64,000 bases of DNA from positions 7,530,772-7,594,771 of the forward strand of contig BDGG01000002.1 of the NCBI GenBank assembly GCA_001949185.1. Reading direction: 5' to 3'. Below the pieces are notes generated by a model. That model ran no database searches, was not told where the DNA came from, and saw nothing but the letters and a program-made list of their open reading frames with translations. The stretch comes from Ramazzottius varieornatus. Taxonomy: Eukaryota; Tardigrada; Eutardigrada; Parachela; Ramazzottiidae. Positions 24,401-35,725 of this stretch are shown here, piece after piece; position 1 is the stretch's first letter; every line of letters starts with the position of its first letter. The position numbers were made by a program, and so were the translations under genes.

Positions 24401-27400
24401 GATTCTAGCAAATGCCAAATGGCTTTCATCATCGAGGGAAAACTAACAAACGAACATAAAACGATGTAAAACCGAAGGATGCCCTTTCGAACTGACAGGA
24501 AATGAAAGTCATTTTGACGTGAAAATATAGGTCGAACATTTTGTAGAGTTCGCCGGTGTGGGAATCATTGTTGTTGGACGTGTCAGAACTTACCAATTAC
24601 ATGGGTAAAATTAATGTGATTTTCTCTTGTGTATAGATGACACGACCAATCCAGGTGAAACCCGCGGACAGTGAAAGTCGGGCAGGTAAGAATAACATCC
24701 TTCCACGTAAGAATATTTGAGGATCGAATATCGACACCGGTACCGTATCTAGTATGAAAGCTTCTGGACGGAAATTGGAATGGTAAATTATGCATCGGCG
24801 TGACTGAAATGCATTTCTTTGTGTTTGCAGAGGACCGCAAGCTCTTTGTGGGTATGCTGGGAAAGCAGCAGACGGAGGAAGATGTGCGAAAGCTTTTTGA
24901 GCAATTTGGGTCCATTGAGGAGTGTACCGTGTTACGGAACACGGAAGGAACCAGCCGAGGTAAGCTACCGACTGCGAGCCAACGCATCTTCCATTAGTCA
25001 AGCTGGGAATCTCAAGGGTAACACCGGGACTTTGCTTGATTGTAGGATGTGCATTTGTCAAGTTCTCGACGCCAAGCGAAGCTCAAGCCTCCATTAACGC
25101 CTTAAACGGCATGCAGACCATGCCGGGTGCCTCGTCAAGCTTGGTCGTCAAGATTGCCGATTCCGAGAAGGAGAGGCAGGTCCGGCGGATGCAGCAAGTC
25201 GCCAGCCAGATGGGACTTAACGGCTTGCTGAACCCGCTGACGCTGCTGAACGCCTCAGCGGGAGCCTACGCAGCACAAGTAAGTTCCTGGAAGAGTTACA
25301 TTACAGAACGCTATCAGAGGAACGACACCTTTCTAACCCTGCATGCACTTGATGCTATCATAACCATGGTACTCGGGTATGCAGGTAGGTGAATAGTGAG
25401 TACGATCTGTTTGCCGACCTCTGGCTCACGAAATCTTACTTAAATTCGAAGGGACAGAGCTCAGTCGTTCTGCCAACAGACTTCTGCTCGAGTTTTGTCA
25501 ACAATTGAGCAATGGGCAGAGTANNNNNNNNNNNNNNNNNNNNNNNNNNNNNNNNNNNNNNNNNNNNNNNNNNNNNNNNNNNNNNNNNNNNNNNNNNNNN
25601 NNNNNNNNNNNNNNNNNNNNNNNNNNNNNNNNNNNNNNNNNNNNNNNNNNNNNNNNNNNNNNNNNNNNNNNNNNNNNNNNNNTATGGAGCGGCAACGGAA
25701 TAACAATTGCCTTTAATCGGCCAATCAGGATTGCCAAAGAGAGAGATTCTGTGCTCTCATTGGTCGTCTACGGATATTCTTTAATTTATGCCCCGCTTCA
25801 TATGATGTCATCTGGCCGCGCCTTACTGATCTACTCTGCCCACTGCTCAATTGATGTTCAATAATTTACAATTTATGAAAAAAATGCCTGGATGGAAGTT
25901 TTTGCTTTGGGTTGATGGGCTCTCGTATTGTTCAACGGCTTTATAGTTTCCGTTATAGTTTCCGTTGTATCATCGACATGGTTCTAATATTAGGTTATTT
26001 TCGCAGCAAGCTGCCTTGTTGGGATTGGGCTCGTCGCCCTTCGGATTAAACCCTGCTGCCCTCAATGGGAATTTAAATTCGCAATTTGGCAATTTAAATT
26101 CGGCCTCGTTATCGGGTGTCGGTGGAAACCAGGGCTTGTCAAATTCCCTGGTAGCTGCACAGCAATCCATGAACAACTTCGGTAACGGCCTGAACTTGAC
26201 ACAGCAGTCGCTGGACGCCCTAGCTCTTCAAGGACACCAATATGCGCCAGGTAGCGGAAAGCGGACGTGGAAAGAGTCGTTCGGTGTACCTGGTATCGTT
26301 TCCGTTCCGTAATCCGTACTTGTTTCTTTGTCAGTTGTAACACCTAAGTTTGCATCCTCCGTGAATGACCTATCGTTCGTGGATTGCCAGTACCGTAAAA
26401 GCGAATGTTCCGAACCCTCCAACACCGTTTTTAATTTTGTACAATATGATCTGGAATGTTTTTCAAACTGAAAGCTTGGAAGCTTCAAAATCAAACTCGA
26501 ACATGGAAAACCCGGCACGATCGTTTTTGTCAAGTGGCGCATGATTCCAGCTACTAATACTGGAAATATGCGCCAGTCGATGCCGAGCGTTCAAACAACG
26601 CATGAAATAATTTTTTTGTGAAGTGTGGTTGGTTGAAAAACGGAGGCAAGAATATTTCGTCAACAGTCTCCATATTGGTAAAATGAAAAAGAATTTCGTT
26701 GAGAAGAGGCCGTTGTCTGATTATTTCTCATTGTTTCAGGTGGAAGCGGGATGCACGCTGGTGGTGACAATTTGAACCAAAGCTTTCAGCATTCGTTGAA
26801 TCAGTATCAAGGCATGAACCTGTACTCGGGTGATGCAAACGGTGTGTTTTTTCTCCATTCCTAATTTCCTTTTTCATTTGTTGTCGTTGAGGAAGTGCAA
26901 TGAGCCATTGTTTGTTGTGGACTGCTGTTCCGTACCCGGTTTAGTTCTTGACGACCGTACGGTTATGTGTTGTGGTAGCGTAGTGTGTGACATGTTGTGC
27001 TGATGTGTGTTGTAGGCTTATTCTCTTCGGGAAGCTCGTACGGGCAGATGAGCGGAGCTCGGGCCCTTCCCAACAGCAATGTCATGTCTTCGTCCTCTGC
27101 AGTGGCAGCAGCCGCTCAACAGGTGGCTGCTGCTGCGGCCTACATGAACCCAGGTATTTATCCGTGTTTTTCTTGATGTCTTTGTAGCGCTGGCCGCTGC
27201 CGCTAGTCGACAGCACTACTTCCCGGTCTGACTGACCGACCAGGAAGCTGATGTGCCGCTCACATCCTTCCCAAAATCTTCTTCTTCCTCCTCCTCCTCC
27301 TCCTCCTCCTCAACCTCTCCTTGTTATTCTACTGCTACTTCTCACGTGCCACCAGGCTGCTTTTTGAACTCTGCTACTGCTACTCCTGCTTATCTAGGGC

Positions 27401-27898
27401 CTGATGGCTGCAATCTCTTTATATATCACTTACCCCAAGATATGGGCGATCATGAGCTATACGCCCTCTTCATGCAATACGGATCTATCCTTAGTGCCAA
27501 AGTCTTCATCGACCGTATCACCAATCAAAGCAAATGCTTTGGTATAGTTTACTTTTCACAGAAAACACACGCTTGCGCGCGTCTGTCGTTCCGTCTGTCG
27601 GTCGCGGTGTCCGTTGGAAGAAACCTAATCGAAGAACCATCAAAGAACTTCAGCTGACTTTCTTCCTCTGTTTACAGGTTTTGTCAGCTACGACAACACA
27701 GCTAGCGCTCAAGCTGCAATTAACGGTAAGAGTTCTTCGCCGATTTGAAGTACGTAATGCGCCAAGAAGTTCACTTTATGAAACCAATGTAGTGAATGTA
27801 ACTCTCTCTTTGTAGCTCTCAATGGATACCAAATGGTGAACAAGCGCCTGAAAGTCCAAATGAAAAAGCCCAAAGACGGCCATGGCCATATTTTCTAG
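18412..27898 (+). CDS. CELF: CELF/Bruno-like RNA-binding protein with three RRMs
   Basis: Eleven exons give 552 residues: 18412-18775, 21690-21772, 24637-24685, 24831-24959, 25046-25278, 26007-26250, 26740-26841, 27016-27153, 27356-27541, 27678-27725 and 27816-27898. RRM1 (about 79-160) has KLFVGQIP and [11 protein letters not shown]2 (about 166-245) has KLFVGML and GCAFVKF; RRM3 (about 472-550) has NLFIYHLP and GFVSY. A Ser/Asn-rich N-terminus and a Gln/Asn/Gly/Ala-rich linker between RRM2 and RRM3 match CELF1/2 and Bruno. The family binds GU-rich RNA and controls alternative splicing, translation and mRNA decay. Introns 1 and 2 are each about 2.9 kb, far longer than elsewhere in the window. 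Introns 2 and 6 carry palindromic elements and intron 5 contains the assembly gap. Confidence 0.93.
18776..21689 (+). other. CELF intron 1 (2.9 kb)
   Basis: No exon or gene recognised inside. Its length, in a locus where most introns are under 120 bp, suggests regulatory content, but no specific site can be named. Confidence 0.5.
23641..23692. repeat. palindromic element family A, CELF intron 2
   Basis: Arms CCGGCGCACGC and AACGTGCGCCACTTGGG. The left arm has changed more than the right. Confidence 0.75.
25495..25861. mobile_element. inverted-repeat element interrupted by assembly gap
   Basis: The left arm (25495-25523) contains CAATTGAGCAATGGGCAGAG and the right arm (25832-25861) contains its near-perfect reverse complement. 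159 undetermined bases (25524-25682) lie directly against the left arm. The visible interior shows no coding sequence. It sits in CELF intron 5. The gap probably reflects difficulty assembling the hairpin or a multi-copy element. Confidence 0.6.
26530..26577. repeat. palindromic element family A, CELF intron 6
   Basis: Arms AAGTGGCGCATGATTCCAG and CTGGAAATATGCGCCA. Confidence 0.8.
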
Positions 27899-27968
27899 AG
27901 CATCTACTTGTCCCTCTCAGTTCCAGTGTGACTTATTTTATTCGTAAGTACCGTTCGATCGGGTGTCT

Positions 27969-28018
27969 TAAGTGGCGCACAGTTTCAGCCAGTATCAATG
28001 CGAACGTGCGCCACTTGA
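27969..28018. repeat. palindromic element family A, copy downstream of CELF
   Basis: AAGTGGCGCAC, a ~27 bp loop, then GTGCGCCACTT. It lies about 70 bp beyond the CELF stop codon, so it is probably in the 3' untranslated region or just past it. It is the only family A copy not inside an intron. Confidence 0.8.
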
Positions 28019-28999
28019 CATGTGCAGGGTTGCACACCAGAAGTGATTGTCTTTGGGTGTTGCAGGTTGCATGTTAACCCTCTTGTTCACTTTACTCCTC
28101 TCTTCACGAAACTCCGGATGCTCAAGATACCCGCAATCAGTGTGTAGTACGCTCTTGAAGCTGTCCAAGCGATGGATGGCAGTTTCGGAACCAAAACTCT
28201 TGTTGACGGCCTTTTCACCTCTTCCTGAACGTGTTGCCGAAGACGAACTGCACCCGCTAACAGCCAAGCTAAACTTTCCTTGTCTATTTCCGAGTTTACA
28301 CACTGAACCTTTCTTGCTGAAAGCCATAACGACGGTTCGTTTCCGCTGGCGCACCCGAAGACCTGCCCGGCACCTTTTTACTTTTTGTTTTTTACAAAGA
28401 CACCCAGAGAGTTCTTTATTTATTGGTCTGGTGTGTCGCAGTACGATAGATAATTTTTAAATCTATATATCGTTATCGGTATTTCATCTACTGTACTATC
28501 GAATTCGAGTTCTTATAGTTTTAGCAGTTCCTTCTTATCTTTCTGCAGCTCCCTATAAAACATTCGCTTGTTGGGTGACCGCGTAATGTTTGTCCGATAA
28601 AGCCTCGGTAAACAAACCTTTGAGCCTGCAGTACCCCGCGCACAATTTGGTCACGGTAAACGGTTCGCAGTGTCGTTGTCAAAAGTTCCTCTGCACAAGA
28701 ATGAACATGATGATTCAGTCACCACACTCGCAACGCTGGCAATATTCAGAGAGGAAATGCGTCATTGTAAAGGGATGAAACGCGAGCAGATATTGCCAGC
28801 GAGGTGACTTCCCGTTCACATCCCGACATTTTTAGTTTGCCTCGCTTCGTGGGGTATTTCAAAGAGCCAACTTCAGGTTTGCTGGATTTCCTTATTCGCT
28901 GCTTGAGAATTCGTTGATTTTTGATCTTTTAAAAAATCTTTCACGGTCTGGTGTGTCCATCAGTCAAGAGCAACAAGCCGACCTATCTCTACTGCAAAA
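28019..28999. other. intergenic stretch, CELF to PAW gene
   Basis: No supported gene. Open frames at 28047-28460 and its antisense at 27995-28354 carry no domain. Confidence 0.4.
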
Positions 29000-30216
29000 A
29001 TGGACTCTCGGCCTCCTGCTTTCAATCCCAACTATCCCGGCCCACCCCAAGTTCCGGGTTACCCTGCAGGAACAAAACCAGCATATACCAATCCCTACCC
29101 AAACCTACCAGGTTTCAATCAACCAATCTATCCCGATGGAAATGTACATCCTTCCGTCACGCATCCGTCGGTCTCCGCGCCACCTCCCCCTTACACTTCC
29201 GTCACCTCTGTCAACAGCAGTGCTCTACCCCCCGGATATCCTGTTGACACACCGAGCTATCGACCAGTCAATCCTACACTTCCTTCCTACACGACACCTC
29301 TTTATCAACCTGTGTATCCACCCACCCAGCCATATCCGCCTTATGCAGCTTGGCCAAACATGGGAGTGGCGCCACCTGCAGGTTTCGTCAACGTTATGCC
29401 CGTAATGCCCAGCCAAGCTTGTGGACCCGCTTGCGGACCAGTGTCTGCACCTTATCCGAATCTGCAGTCGTACACTCCTGGGTTTGTTGGCTTCGTCTTT
29501 CAGCCAACACCAGCGGAACTGAAGGCGAGGAAGATGATCGTACAGTACAATACCAGTGCGGACTGTTATGTCCGTCCGAAGGACTCCAGCAATACCGGCA
29601 ACTTAGCCGGTAAGAAAATCGTCCCGAAAAACTGCTGTGATTCCTGCAGGATAAGACACATTATTTCATTAGCCACAAATAGATTTTTGTAGACTGACAA
29701 TGCTAACTTTTCAGGGTGGAGTTCGTGCATCTACCAGCAGCGAAATATTTACCGGAAAGAGGAGCATGATTGGCAAAAGGTTTACCTCGCGCGGGATGTG
29801 GGGACCGATTTTGCTAGTATCGAATGGCGCTTTGATTTGTCAAGAGTTGGTGAGAAATATGTCAATCCTACAATTATCTTAGCATATTACCATAAATCAC
29901 AGGATGTTAGTTCACCAGTGGTTCCTTAACTTCAGCACGACGTGTTGGCCAGTTGAAGGTGACGTTCGGGACGAAGACCTACAAATCCGGTAGCGTGACG
30001 GCCTATGTCATCAGCGACGGCGGACTTCGCCGCGAAATACCCAACAACGTTTCGTCCTTCAAGATCAAGGAAGCTGATGGCTGGGAACGTTTCTCTATCA
30101 TTGCGGAACTTCGGGGAGGGGAAGGAGCCGACGCTTGGCAGCATACACAACTCTTCCGACAGCCGAAAGCCATCATGATGAACAATTGCCCATTTCATGT
30201 TTCAGTCAAAATATGA
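29000..30216 (+). CDS. Pro/Tyr-rich protein with stand-alone PAW domain
   Basis: Three exons (29000-29609, 29715-29849, 29936-30216) give 341 residues. The first ~180 residues are Pro/Tyr/Ser-rich (PNYPGPP, PPPPYTS, QPVYPPTQPYPPYAAWP), resembling the disordered leaders of membrane-adaptor or RNA-granule proteins. The rest is a PAW domain: YNTSADCYVR, HDWQKVYLARD, ASIEWRFDLSRV and ADAWQHTQLFRQ match the C-terminal mannose-binding domain of peptide:N-glycanase (NGLY1). The transglutaminase-like catalytic core and PUB domain of NGLY1 are absent. High-mannose glycan binding is inferred from the domain; catalysis is not expected. Stand-alone PAW proteins have been noted in nematodes. No signal peptide is seen, so a cytosolic location is likely. 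Confidence 0.82.
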
Positions 30217-30644
30217 TGGTAATATGATTTTTAGTAAAGTATCTTAAGAGTTACGTTTAGTATTCGAGCTACTTTGTACGAATGCTACTTTGTAAGATTG
30301 GTCAACTAATTTCACAGCTTGGAGGGTTCGGCGAAAAGAATAGACATACTGACAGTAAACAAATTTGAACTTAAGAAAAAATCGAAACGCATGCCTCTGA
30401 GTAATACACTCGAATACTGTTAACTACCAAAACCGATTAAAAGAAAGCTTCCCCTGTAAAGGAGATATCTAAATGAGCAACAGTGATGGAAAAATAGACA
30501 CACAGATTATCCATCGAACTCGTTTTTGTCGTCCTTCACCTCCTGACCACGGTTCTCAAAATTACTGTTCATGGTACAATATATACACGGTGCAATTGAT
30601 GGTTACGTACCTTAGCAAATACCGGAAAGACCGTTTCCAAATTC
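30217..30644. other. intergenic stretch
   Basis: AT-rich sequence between convergent features; no gene, tRNA or repeat recognised. Confidence 0.4.
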
Positions 30645-31151
30645 TCAGGCAACTGTCGACAAATGAACGAGGTGCAAAGCACAGCCAGCTCGGAAGCGCC
30701 GTACGGTTGGGCAATGGGCATATTCCAGCACTTCCACTGCGTCTTTCAGGGCCAGATTGTCAGTTCGTTCCGTGTAGAAAAATCGGACCAGCGTCCCGAA
30801 GACTTCCTTGCTGTTGTTTGCGATGATGACGTCAGCGAGGGTCTTGTCTGCTGCAGGCCGGGGCCCGCCAGGCCCATAAAACATCGCGAGAAAAACTTCA
30901 CTTCCAAAGTTCCCATTGGCAACAACAACCCAGGAAGAAAAGAGACTTAAAGTAAGAACCAAAAATCAGGTAGTTGTCGTCTTCCGATAAAGCCAGCCAG
31001 ACATTCTGATACTAACATGTGAGCAGGTATTTCTCCTGTAGTTTCAGCTCCCTTCTTGAACTTGAAGACCATATCGGCTGCAACAGGTCAATTCTTCAAC
31101 AGGTACTCTCCGCGCTTCCGCATCCGTCCTTGCCATCCCCAGTCCGCGTTT
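30645..31151 (-). pseudogene. BTB/POZ domain pseudogene
   Basis: Read on the minus strand, an exon beginning near 31151 encodes DWGWQGRMRKRGEYLLKN, a TGA at 31090-31088, then PVAADMVFKFKKG and IPAH. A second block (about 30920-30645) encodes NFGSEVFLAMFYGP, EVFGTLVRFFYTE and AVEVLEYAHC. This is the order of a BTB fold in BTBD-type proteins, which bind Cullin-3 or form dimers. The TGA sits where a charged residue would be expected, the junction between the blocks has no clean acceptor, and no BACK/PHR domain follows. I therefore call it a pseudogene; an active gene with a sequencing error is possible. An upstream first exon was not found. Confidence 0.55.
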
Positions 31152-31797
31152 CTAATGATAAGACATGCTTTGACGATCCAGATCCGGTCCGTTTATCGCT
31201 TCCGGACTTTCGGAGGAAATTACATATACAGAGTATCTTCAAGCAGACATTAATGTCAAAGAGTTGAGCGGAGCTTCTCGAAACTGGGATGAGGTAGAAT
31301 TTGTTGTTGAAGTACGTACTACGTACGGTAACACTCAGTAATACTGTAAAGCTTATATAGCCAATTTTATTAGGCTTAGTGTTTGAATGGCTGTTCAGAA
31401 CGTGACGTATCAGCACGCCTGACGCCTGTGTAGAGTGACGTACAAAATCTAGTATACGATCGTTTGATCGCTCTGACTGATACATGCTGGCAGTCTTTGG
31501 ACTGGTACGCGAAAGAGCTTTCCATACTGCCGCAAACTGCTGACTCACACAGCAGTCTGGCATGCCTTTCGGGGATCTTCGTTTAGTGCAACTTGCCTAA
31601 ATTGTTGGCAACGTTGTCTGTGCGCTGTGCTTGCCGGCAGAGAAACGTTCGTCGTCGTACAGCACTCGTATGATACGGACCATGTACATGCACTCTCGCG
31701 GCGGGCACGGCGCCGTTTTGAATTATTAAAAGTGGCTATACTGTAAAGTATTACTATTCGGCACTCTACAGTATCCTCTGGGCACACAGCGGAGTTC
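31152..31797. other. intergenic stretch left of the 1.7 kb transposon
   Basis: No supported gene; it may contain the lost 5' part of the BTB pseudogene. Short repeats of GTGACGTAC/GTACGTAC type occur near 31310-31445. Confidence 0.35.
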
Positions 31798-33506
31798 ACG
31801 AGGGGATTTTTCCAATCCGCCGCCTCTGATCCTCAAACCGACATCACAGGTGAATAGAAAAGAGTTTTCTCTATAGTCTGAACCGGAAACCTGGTCATAT
31901 TTCCGTTCCTGGAATAAACTGCAGGAACCGGAAGTTACGTCAAAATTAGGGCGGTACTGTACATTGACCGAGGCACAATCAATAAGTTTGACTCATAGTT
32001 GATTGGCCAAAATTGATTGTTCCTTCCATCATATGAGCTTGTCGCTGTCGCATGACGCATCTTTTGTTGATTCTCTCCTCCATAATCTTCCCACAACACT
32101 GCGATGTACTCCATCAATCCCTTGAACGTGCTAAAGCTCCTGGAAGAGGAATACAAACTCCGGTATCAACCGGACGATGCGCCAAGTGAAGCGGACAAGC
32201 AGCTGAAAGACCTTATCAAAGGTAGGTATTTTTCTGAAGGTTCAGTGCAGAAGTAAGAGGTTTTGTTTCACCGGATTGTTGGAATATTCTAGATCTTATT
32301 GACATCAAAATTGCTCGAAGCGACAGTCCTGTGCTGGAGGTTGAAGAGGACTTGCAGGGGGACCTACAGCTCGACGGGCTAACGTTCGACGAATTGAAAA
32401 GACGGCGGGTGATGCTAACCTGTTGAACGGTAGCGCCGAACGTTATTTCTTCGAAGATGATCGCTTGAACGAGCCCGTTACAAGTGACACTGAACCTTCG
32501 ACCCACGAAATATTTGCTCCGCGACTCCCAGATCCAAGAGTTCCGTCAAGCCAAGCTGTCAATCTCGACTACAAGAAACGTGCTGTCGATTACTGGTGTA
32601 ACGCTACAGCAAAGAAACGGCGGAGCTTGTCTTCAGTCCGAAACCATTTCACAAAAGTTCGGGACGAACGACAGCCAAGAGACTGGAAGAAACAGCTAGC
32701 TGAAGGCGGGTGCCGATTCGACAAATTGAAAGTCATTCGCTTGGAGACAGCAAAGCAGTACTTCATGGCCAAGCAGAAGAGACAAGTAGACAAGGATTTG
32801 GATCTTCAACGATGGGCGATAACCGCGAATAATGATGTGGATCTACCTGGTTTCACCGCTTCGCCGTACTGGGTGTCAAAATTCAAACGGTAATTGATAT
32901 CGTGCAAGAATTTACTTATCGATTTCGGATGTACAAGGGATGTTTCAAAAAGATCTCAAATTTCGTGTTTGTTAATGATGTTCCTGTACATGTCCATCAT
33001 AGGGACGTAATCCTAAAACTTCATTCCTTACTGTATCAGCAGTTTCAGTCACCCAGATTCGAGAACCTAATTGTACGTGCCTGGTTCAAGTCGGGATATA
33101 CGGATGAACGGGTACAGTATGTGAACCCCACAAGCTTCATGTTCAAGAAGCTGAATGGCCGCTGCATTCATAATAACTGTAAGAATACTGTCCTTCTGGT
33201 CTGTGGGTGGTGCAAAGGTCGCCTCTGTTTTCATCATTTCAATGATGTTCATCATTTCTGTACCATCTACCTGCCTTAATGTTTTTTTGAATTTTCCACC
33301 AGATATCTTTACGAGGACGGAAGTAACAGGTTAACTTGTAGCGCCACCTGTGTTGGAATTTTAACGTAACTTCCGGTTCCTGCAGTTTATTCCAGGAACG
33401 GAAATATGACCAGGTTTCCGGTTCAGACTATAGAGAAAACTCTTCTCTATCCACCTGTGATGTCGGTTTGAGGATCAGAGGCGGCGGATTGGAAAAATCC
33501 CCTCGT
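31798..33506 (+). mobile_element. DNA transposon with ~150 bp terminal inverted repeats
   Basis: The left repeat (31798-31948) begins ACGAGGGGATTTTTCC and recurs inverted at 33356-33506. The two differ at only scattered positions. The 1709 bp element encodes one broken transposon-type protein between them (separate entry). No convincing target-site duplication was found; the flanks read GAGTTC and CAGAAA. The superfamily could not be assigned by eye. Confidence 0.85.
32104..33279 (+). pseudogene. broken transposon protein: HTH-like domain plus Cys/His cluster
   Basis: The reading begins at an ATG at 32104 (MYSINPLNVLKLLEEEYKLR), crosses a short intron (about 32223-32292) and reaches LTFDELK near 32400, where the frame changes. 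The next block (to 32893) contains AVDYWCNATAKKRRSLSSV, DLDLQRWAITANND, GFTASPYWVSKFKR: the W..F..A..W...FK pattern of CENP-B/pogo-like DNA-binding domains of transposases. A second frame change follows. The last block ends with LVCGWCKGRLCFHHF and HHFC, a zinc-binding-like cluster. No DDE catalytic triad is recognisable. It is probably the remains of a transposase, or an accessory protein of a poorly described family. It lies wholly inside the inverted repeats. Confidence 0.6.
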
Positions 33507-34854
33507 CAGAAAACAAAAGAAATGGCTCCATCCGTGCCAACTACTCGATTGGCCTTCAGGCACAAACCCGGCCTACGTGGTGCGTCATTGGCTGCTCTAT
33601 CCACTTTCCATCAACCAAAACGCACTTGTAGCTTAGTTCCGCCTTCGCTATGGGATTTGTGCACTGGGATAACTCTATAAAACCGGATTGTACGTCAGTT
33701 CTTCAAACTCACTTTCCTCCTCATCTTCAGGCTGACGAAATTCATCATGGCGGATCCTAGCAAGGTCATGGAAGCCGGTCCGGCCAAGGAAGCTTACGAT
33801 CTTCTGGAGCGAGAATACTACGGGAACAGGACGCTGACTGAGAATGCCGCCGGAGCCTTCGTGACAACGGGTGATCACTGCCTCAACTTGTTCGCCACGG
33901 TAGTCCGCAGCACTTCCGTCAGCACTCTCCTTCAAGACTTTGTCGGTGCTTGGAACGAAGACCCAAACAAGGCCGTCAAGTTGCTCTACAACCTACGGGA
34001 AATCCGAGGAGGCAAGGGCGAGAAGAAGCTTCCGCTAACTCTGATGTACGCTTTGTCTTGCTGGAAGCCCATGACGTACCTGGCCAATCTCCAGAATTTC
34101 ATGGAGGTAGGAACCACCCTTTTTCACAGTGTATCAAAGCTAGACTGTTCGAAGGTGTATTCTGCGAGATTGACCATCGAGAAGCACCCGGAAACGGAAT
34201 TATTCAAGTGGATGACTTTCCCCCTCACCTGTGTACTCGATCCTTATTGTGGATGGGCGATCTGGTGTATGTAGGTGGATGGTGTATTCATTTTGTTATT
34301 TTTCTAGTTGGGTTACAAAGATCTCTTGGTAATCTCCGAGTTGGCCGTCCGATGTGCTCACATTCCCAACTTGAAACGATTTCCCCAGTTGGGTGACGGA
34401 TTAGAACTGGCGTTGATGGCAGCCCAGCTGAACCAGGACGAGTAGGACATGGACGAAGTGATGGAAGGCGAGAAGAAATTTGTAATTTCGCTGTGCGCCA
34501 AGTGGGATCCGACGGAGACGACTCACTACGACCAGTAGCCACTTCGCTTCTCCCGAAAAATCGCCCAGTCCATGGGCATTAAGAAGAGTGAGTACCGCAA
34601 GAAGCTGAGCAAGTTGCGTTAGCACTTGGCCGTCCTGGAGCGCCTGATGTGTCTGGGAAAGTTCGATGAGATCATCTTCAAGAGTCTGCCCGCCAAGGCG
34701 CACCGTCTGCACCGACAAGCCTTCAAGAGAGGTAAGTTTCGTTCTCTTAGTCTTTCTCGGCTACTTATGAGTTCCTAGATCATCTTCCAAATATTTTTCA
34801 GAACTTTTGGAATGATTAATTAAGCTGAACTAAATTTATGACATGAAACACGGG

Positions 34855-34960
34855 CGAATGAAGTGAACCAAATCGTTACCTCAAGTGGCGCACGTTGCCG
34901 TTGTTATTGCTGGAAGTTTGCGTCAGGTGGGAAAACGGGCCTGTTTCAACTCATTCGTCC
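34855..34960. repeat. palindromic element family A, DUF2828 intron
   Basis: Core at 34882-34931 and outer repeat CGAATGAAGTGAA against CGAATGAGTTGAA on the other strand. Confidence 0.8.
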
Positions 34961-35611
34961 ACGACCGGCGTGATAAAACTGTATTGAGTATCTGACCTAC
35001 CTGCATGACAGCCGGGAAGGAGACCATCAAGGCATGGGGAACGCAGCCGCACGAACTCATCAAGCCCTATATGGACACCCTATGTGGAAACTGGAAAAGG
35101 AAGTTACGGCATGTATGGTCGGTCTGGATATGGCGCCTGTAGTGATTCGGTGGAGGAATTCACCGAAGTGGATGCAACCGTCGAAGGTAGCAAACATCTT
35201 CCCATCATCGACTTTTCTTTTCATTTTACTTTTCCCAAGCCTTTGGTCGGAGCTGATTTGCCGTTCTTCAGTGGTTTTTCGTTATTGTATCAATAGGTCA
35301 GTGGAAGACTATGGTGGCGGAGCTGGCAAAGACCGGAAGTTTCAAGAACTGCCAAGCAGTGTGCGATGTATCAGCTTCTATGAGCGGAGAACCGACGGAA
35401 GTGGCCGTCGCACTGGGCTTGGTTGTGTCTGAACTGACCGAAGAGCCCTTCCGCAACCAGCTCATCACCTTCAGCCATACGCCCAAGCTACATACAATCA
35501 AGGGTACCACTCACCGCGATCGAGTGTGCGACGTTATGGAAATGGTATGTCGTTGTCTCCCTTCACCCTTATTTCCCAGCTATTTGGGACCAAATTATTT
35601 GGGACGTTGAC

Positions 35612-35725
35612 AAATAACTTCACCCAGATCTAGAGTGTCTCCTCAAGTGGCGCACGATTTCATTACTCTCGGCTGAGAACCTGCGCGACTTGGAGAAACG
35701 ATCTGCGTGGAATTGATACATTGAC
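35612..35725. repeat. palindromic element family A, second DUF2828 intron
   Basis: Core 35643-35693 (CAAGTGGCGCACGA and CCTGCGCGACTTGG). The left flank, GACAAATAACTTCACCCAGA, resembles the flanks of the copies at 47428 and 52595. Confidence 0.8.

Noticed and set aside
25461-25864. Open frames running through the N gap
   Set aside because: They consist mostly of undetermined bases and cannot be supported.
27253-27355. Poly-serine coding extension upstream of CELF exon 9
   Set aside because: The (TCC)n run lies before the in-phase acceptor at 27356 and other acceptors give stops, so it is more likely a polypyrimidine tract.
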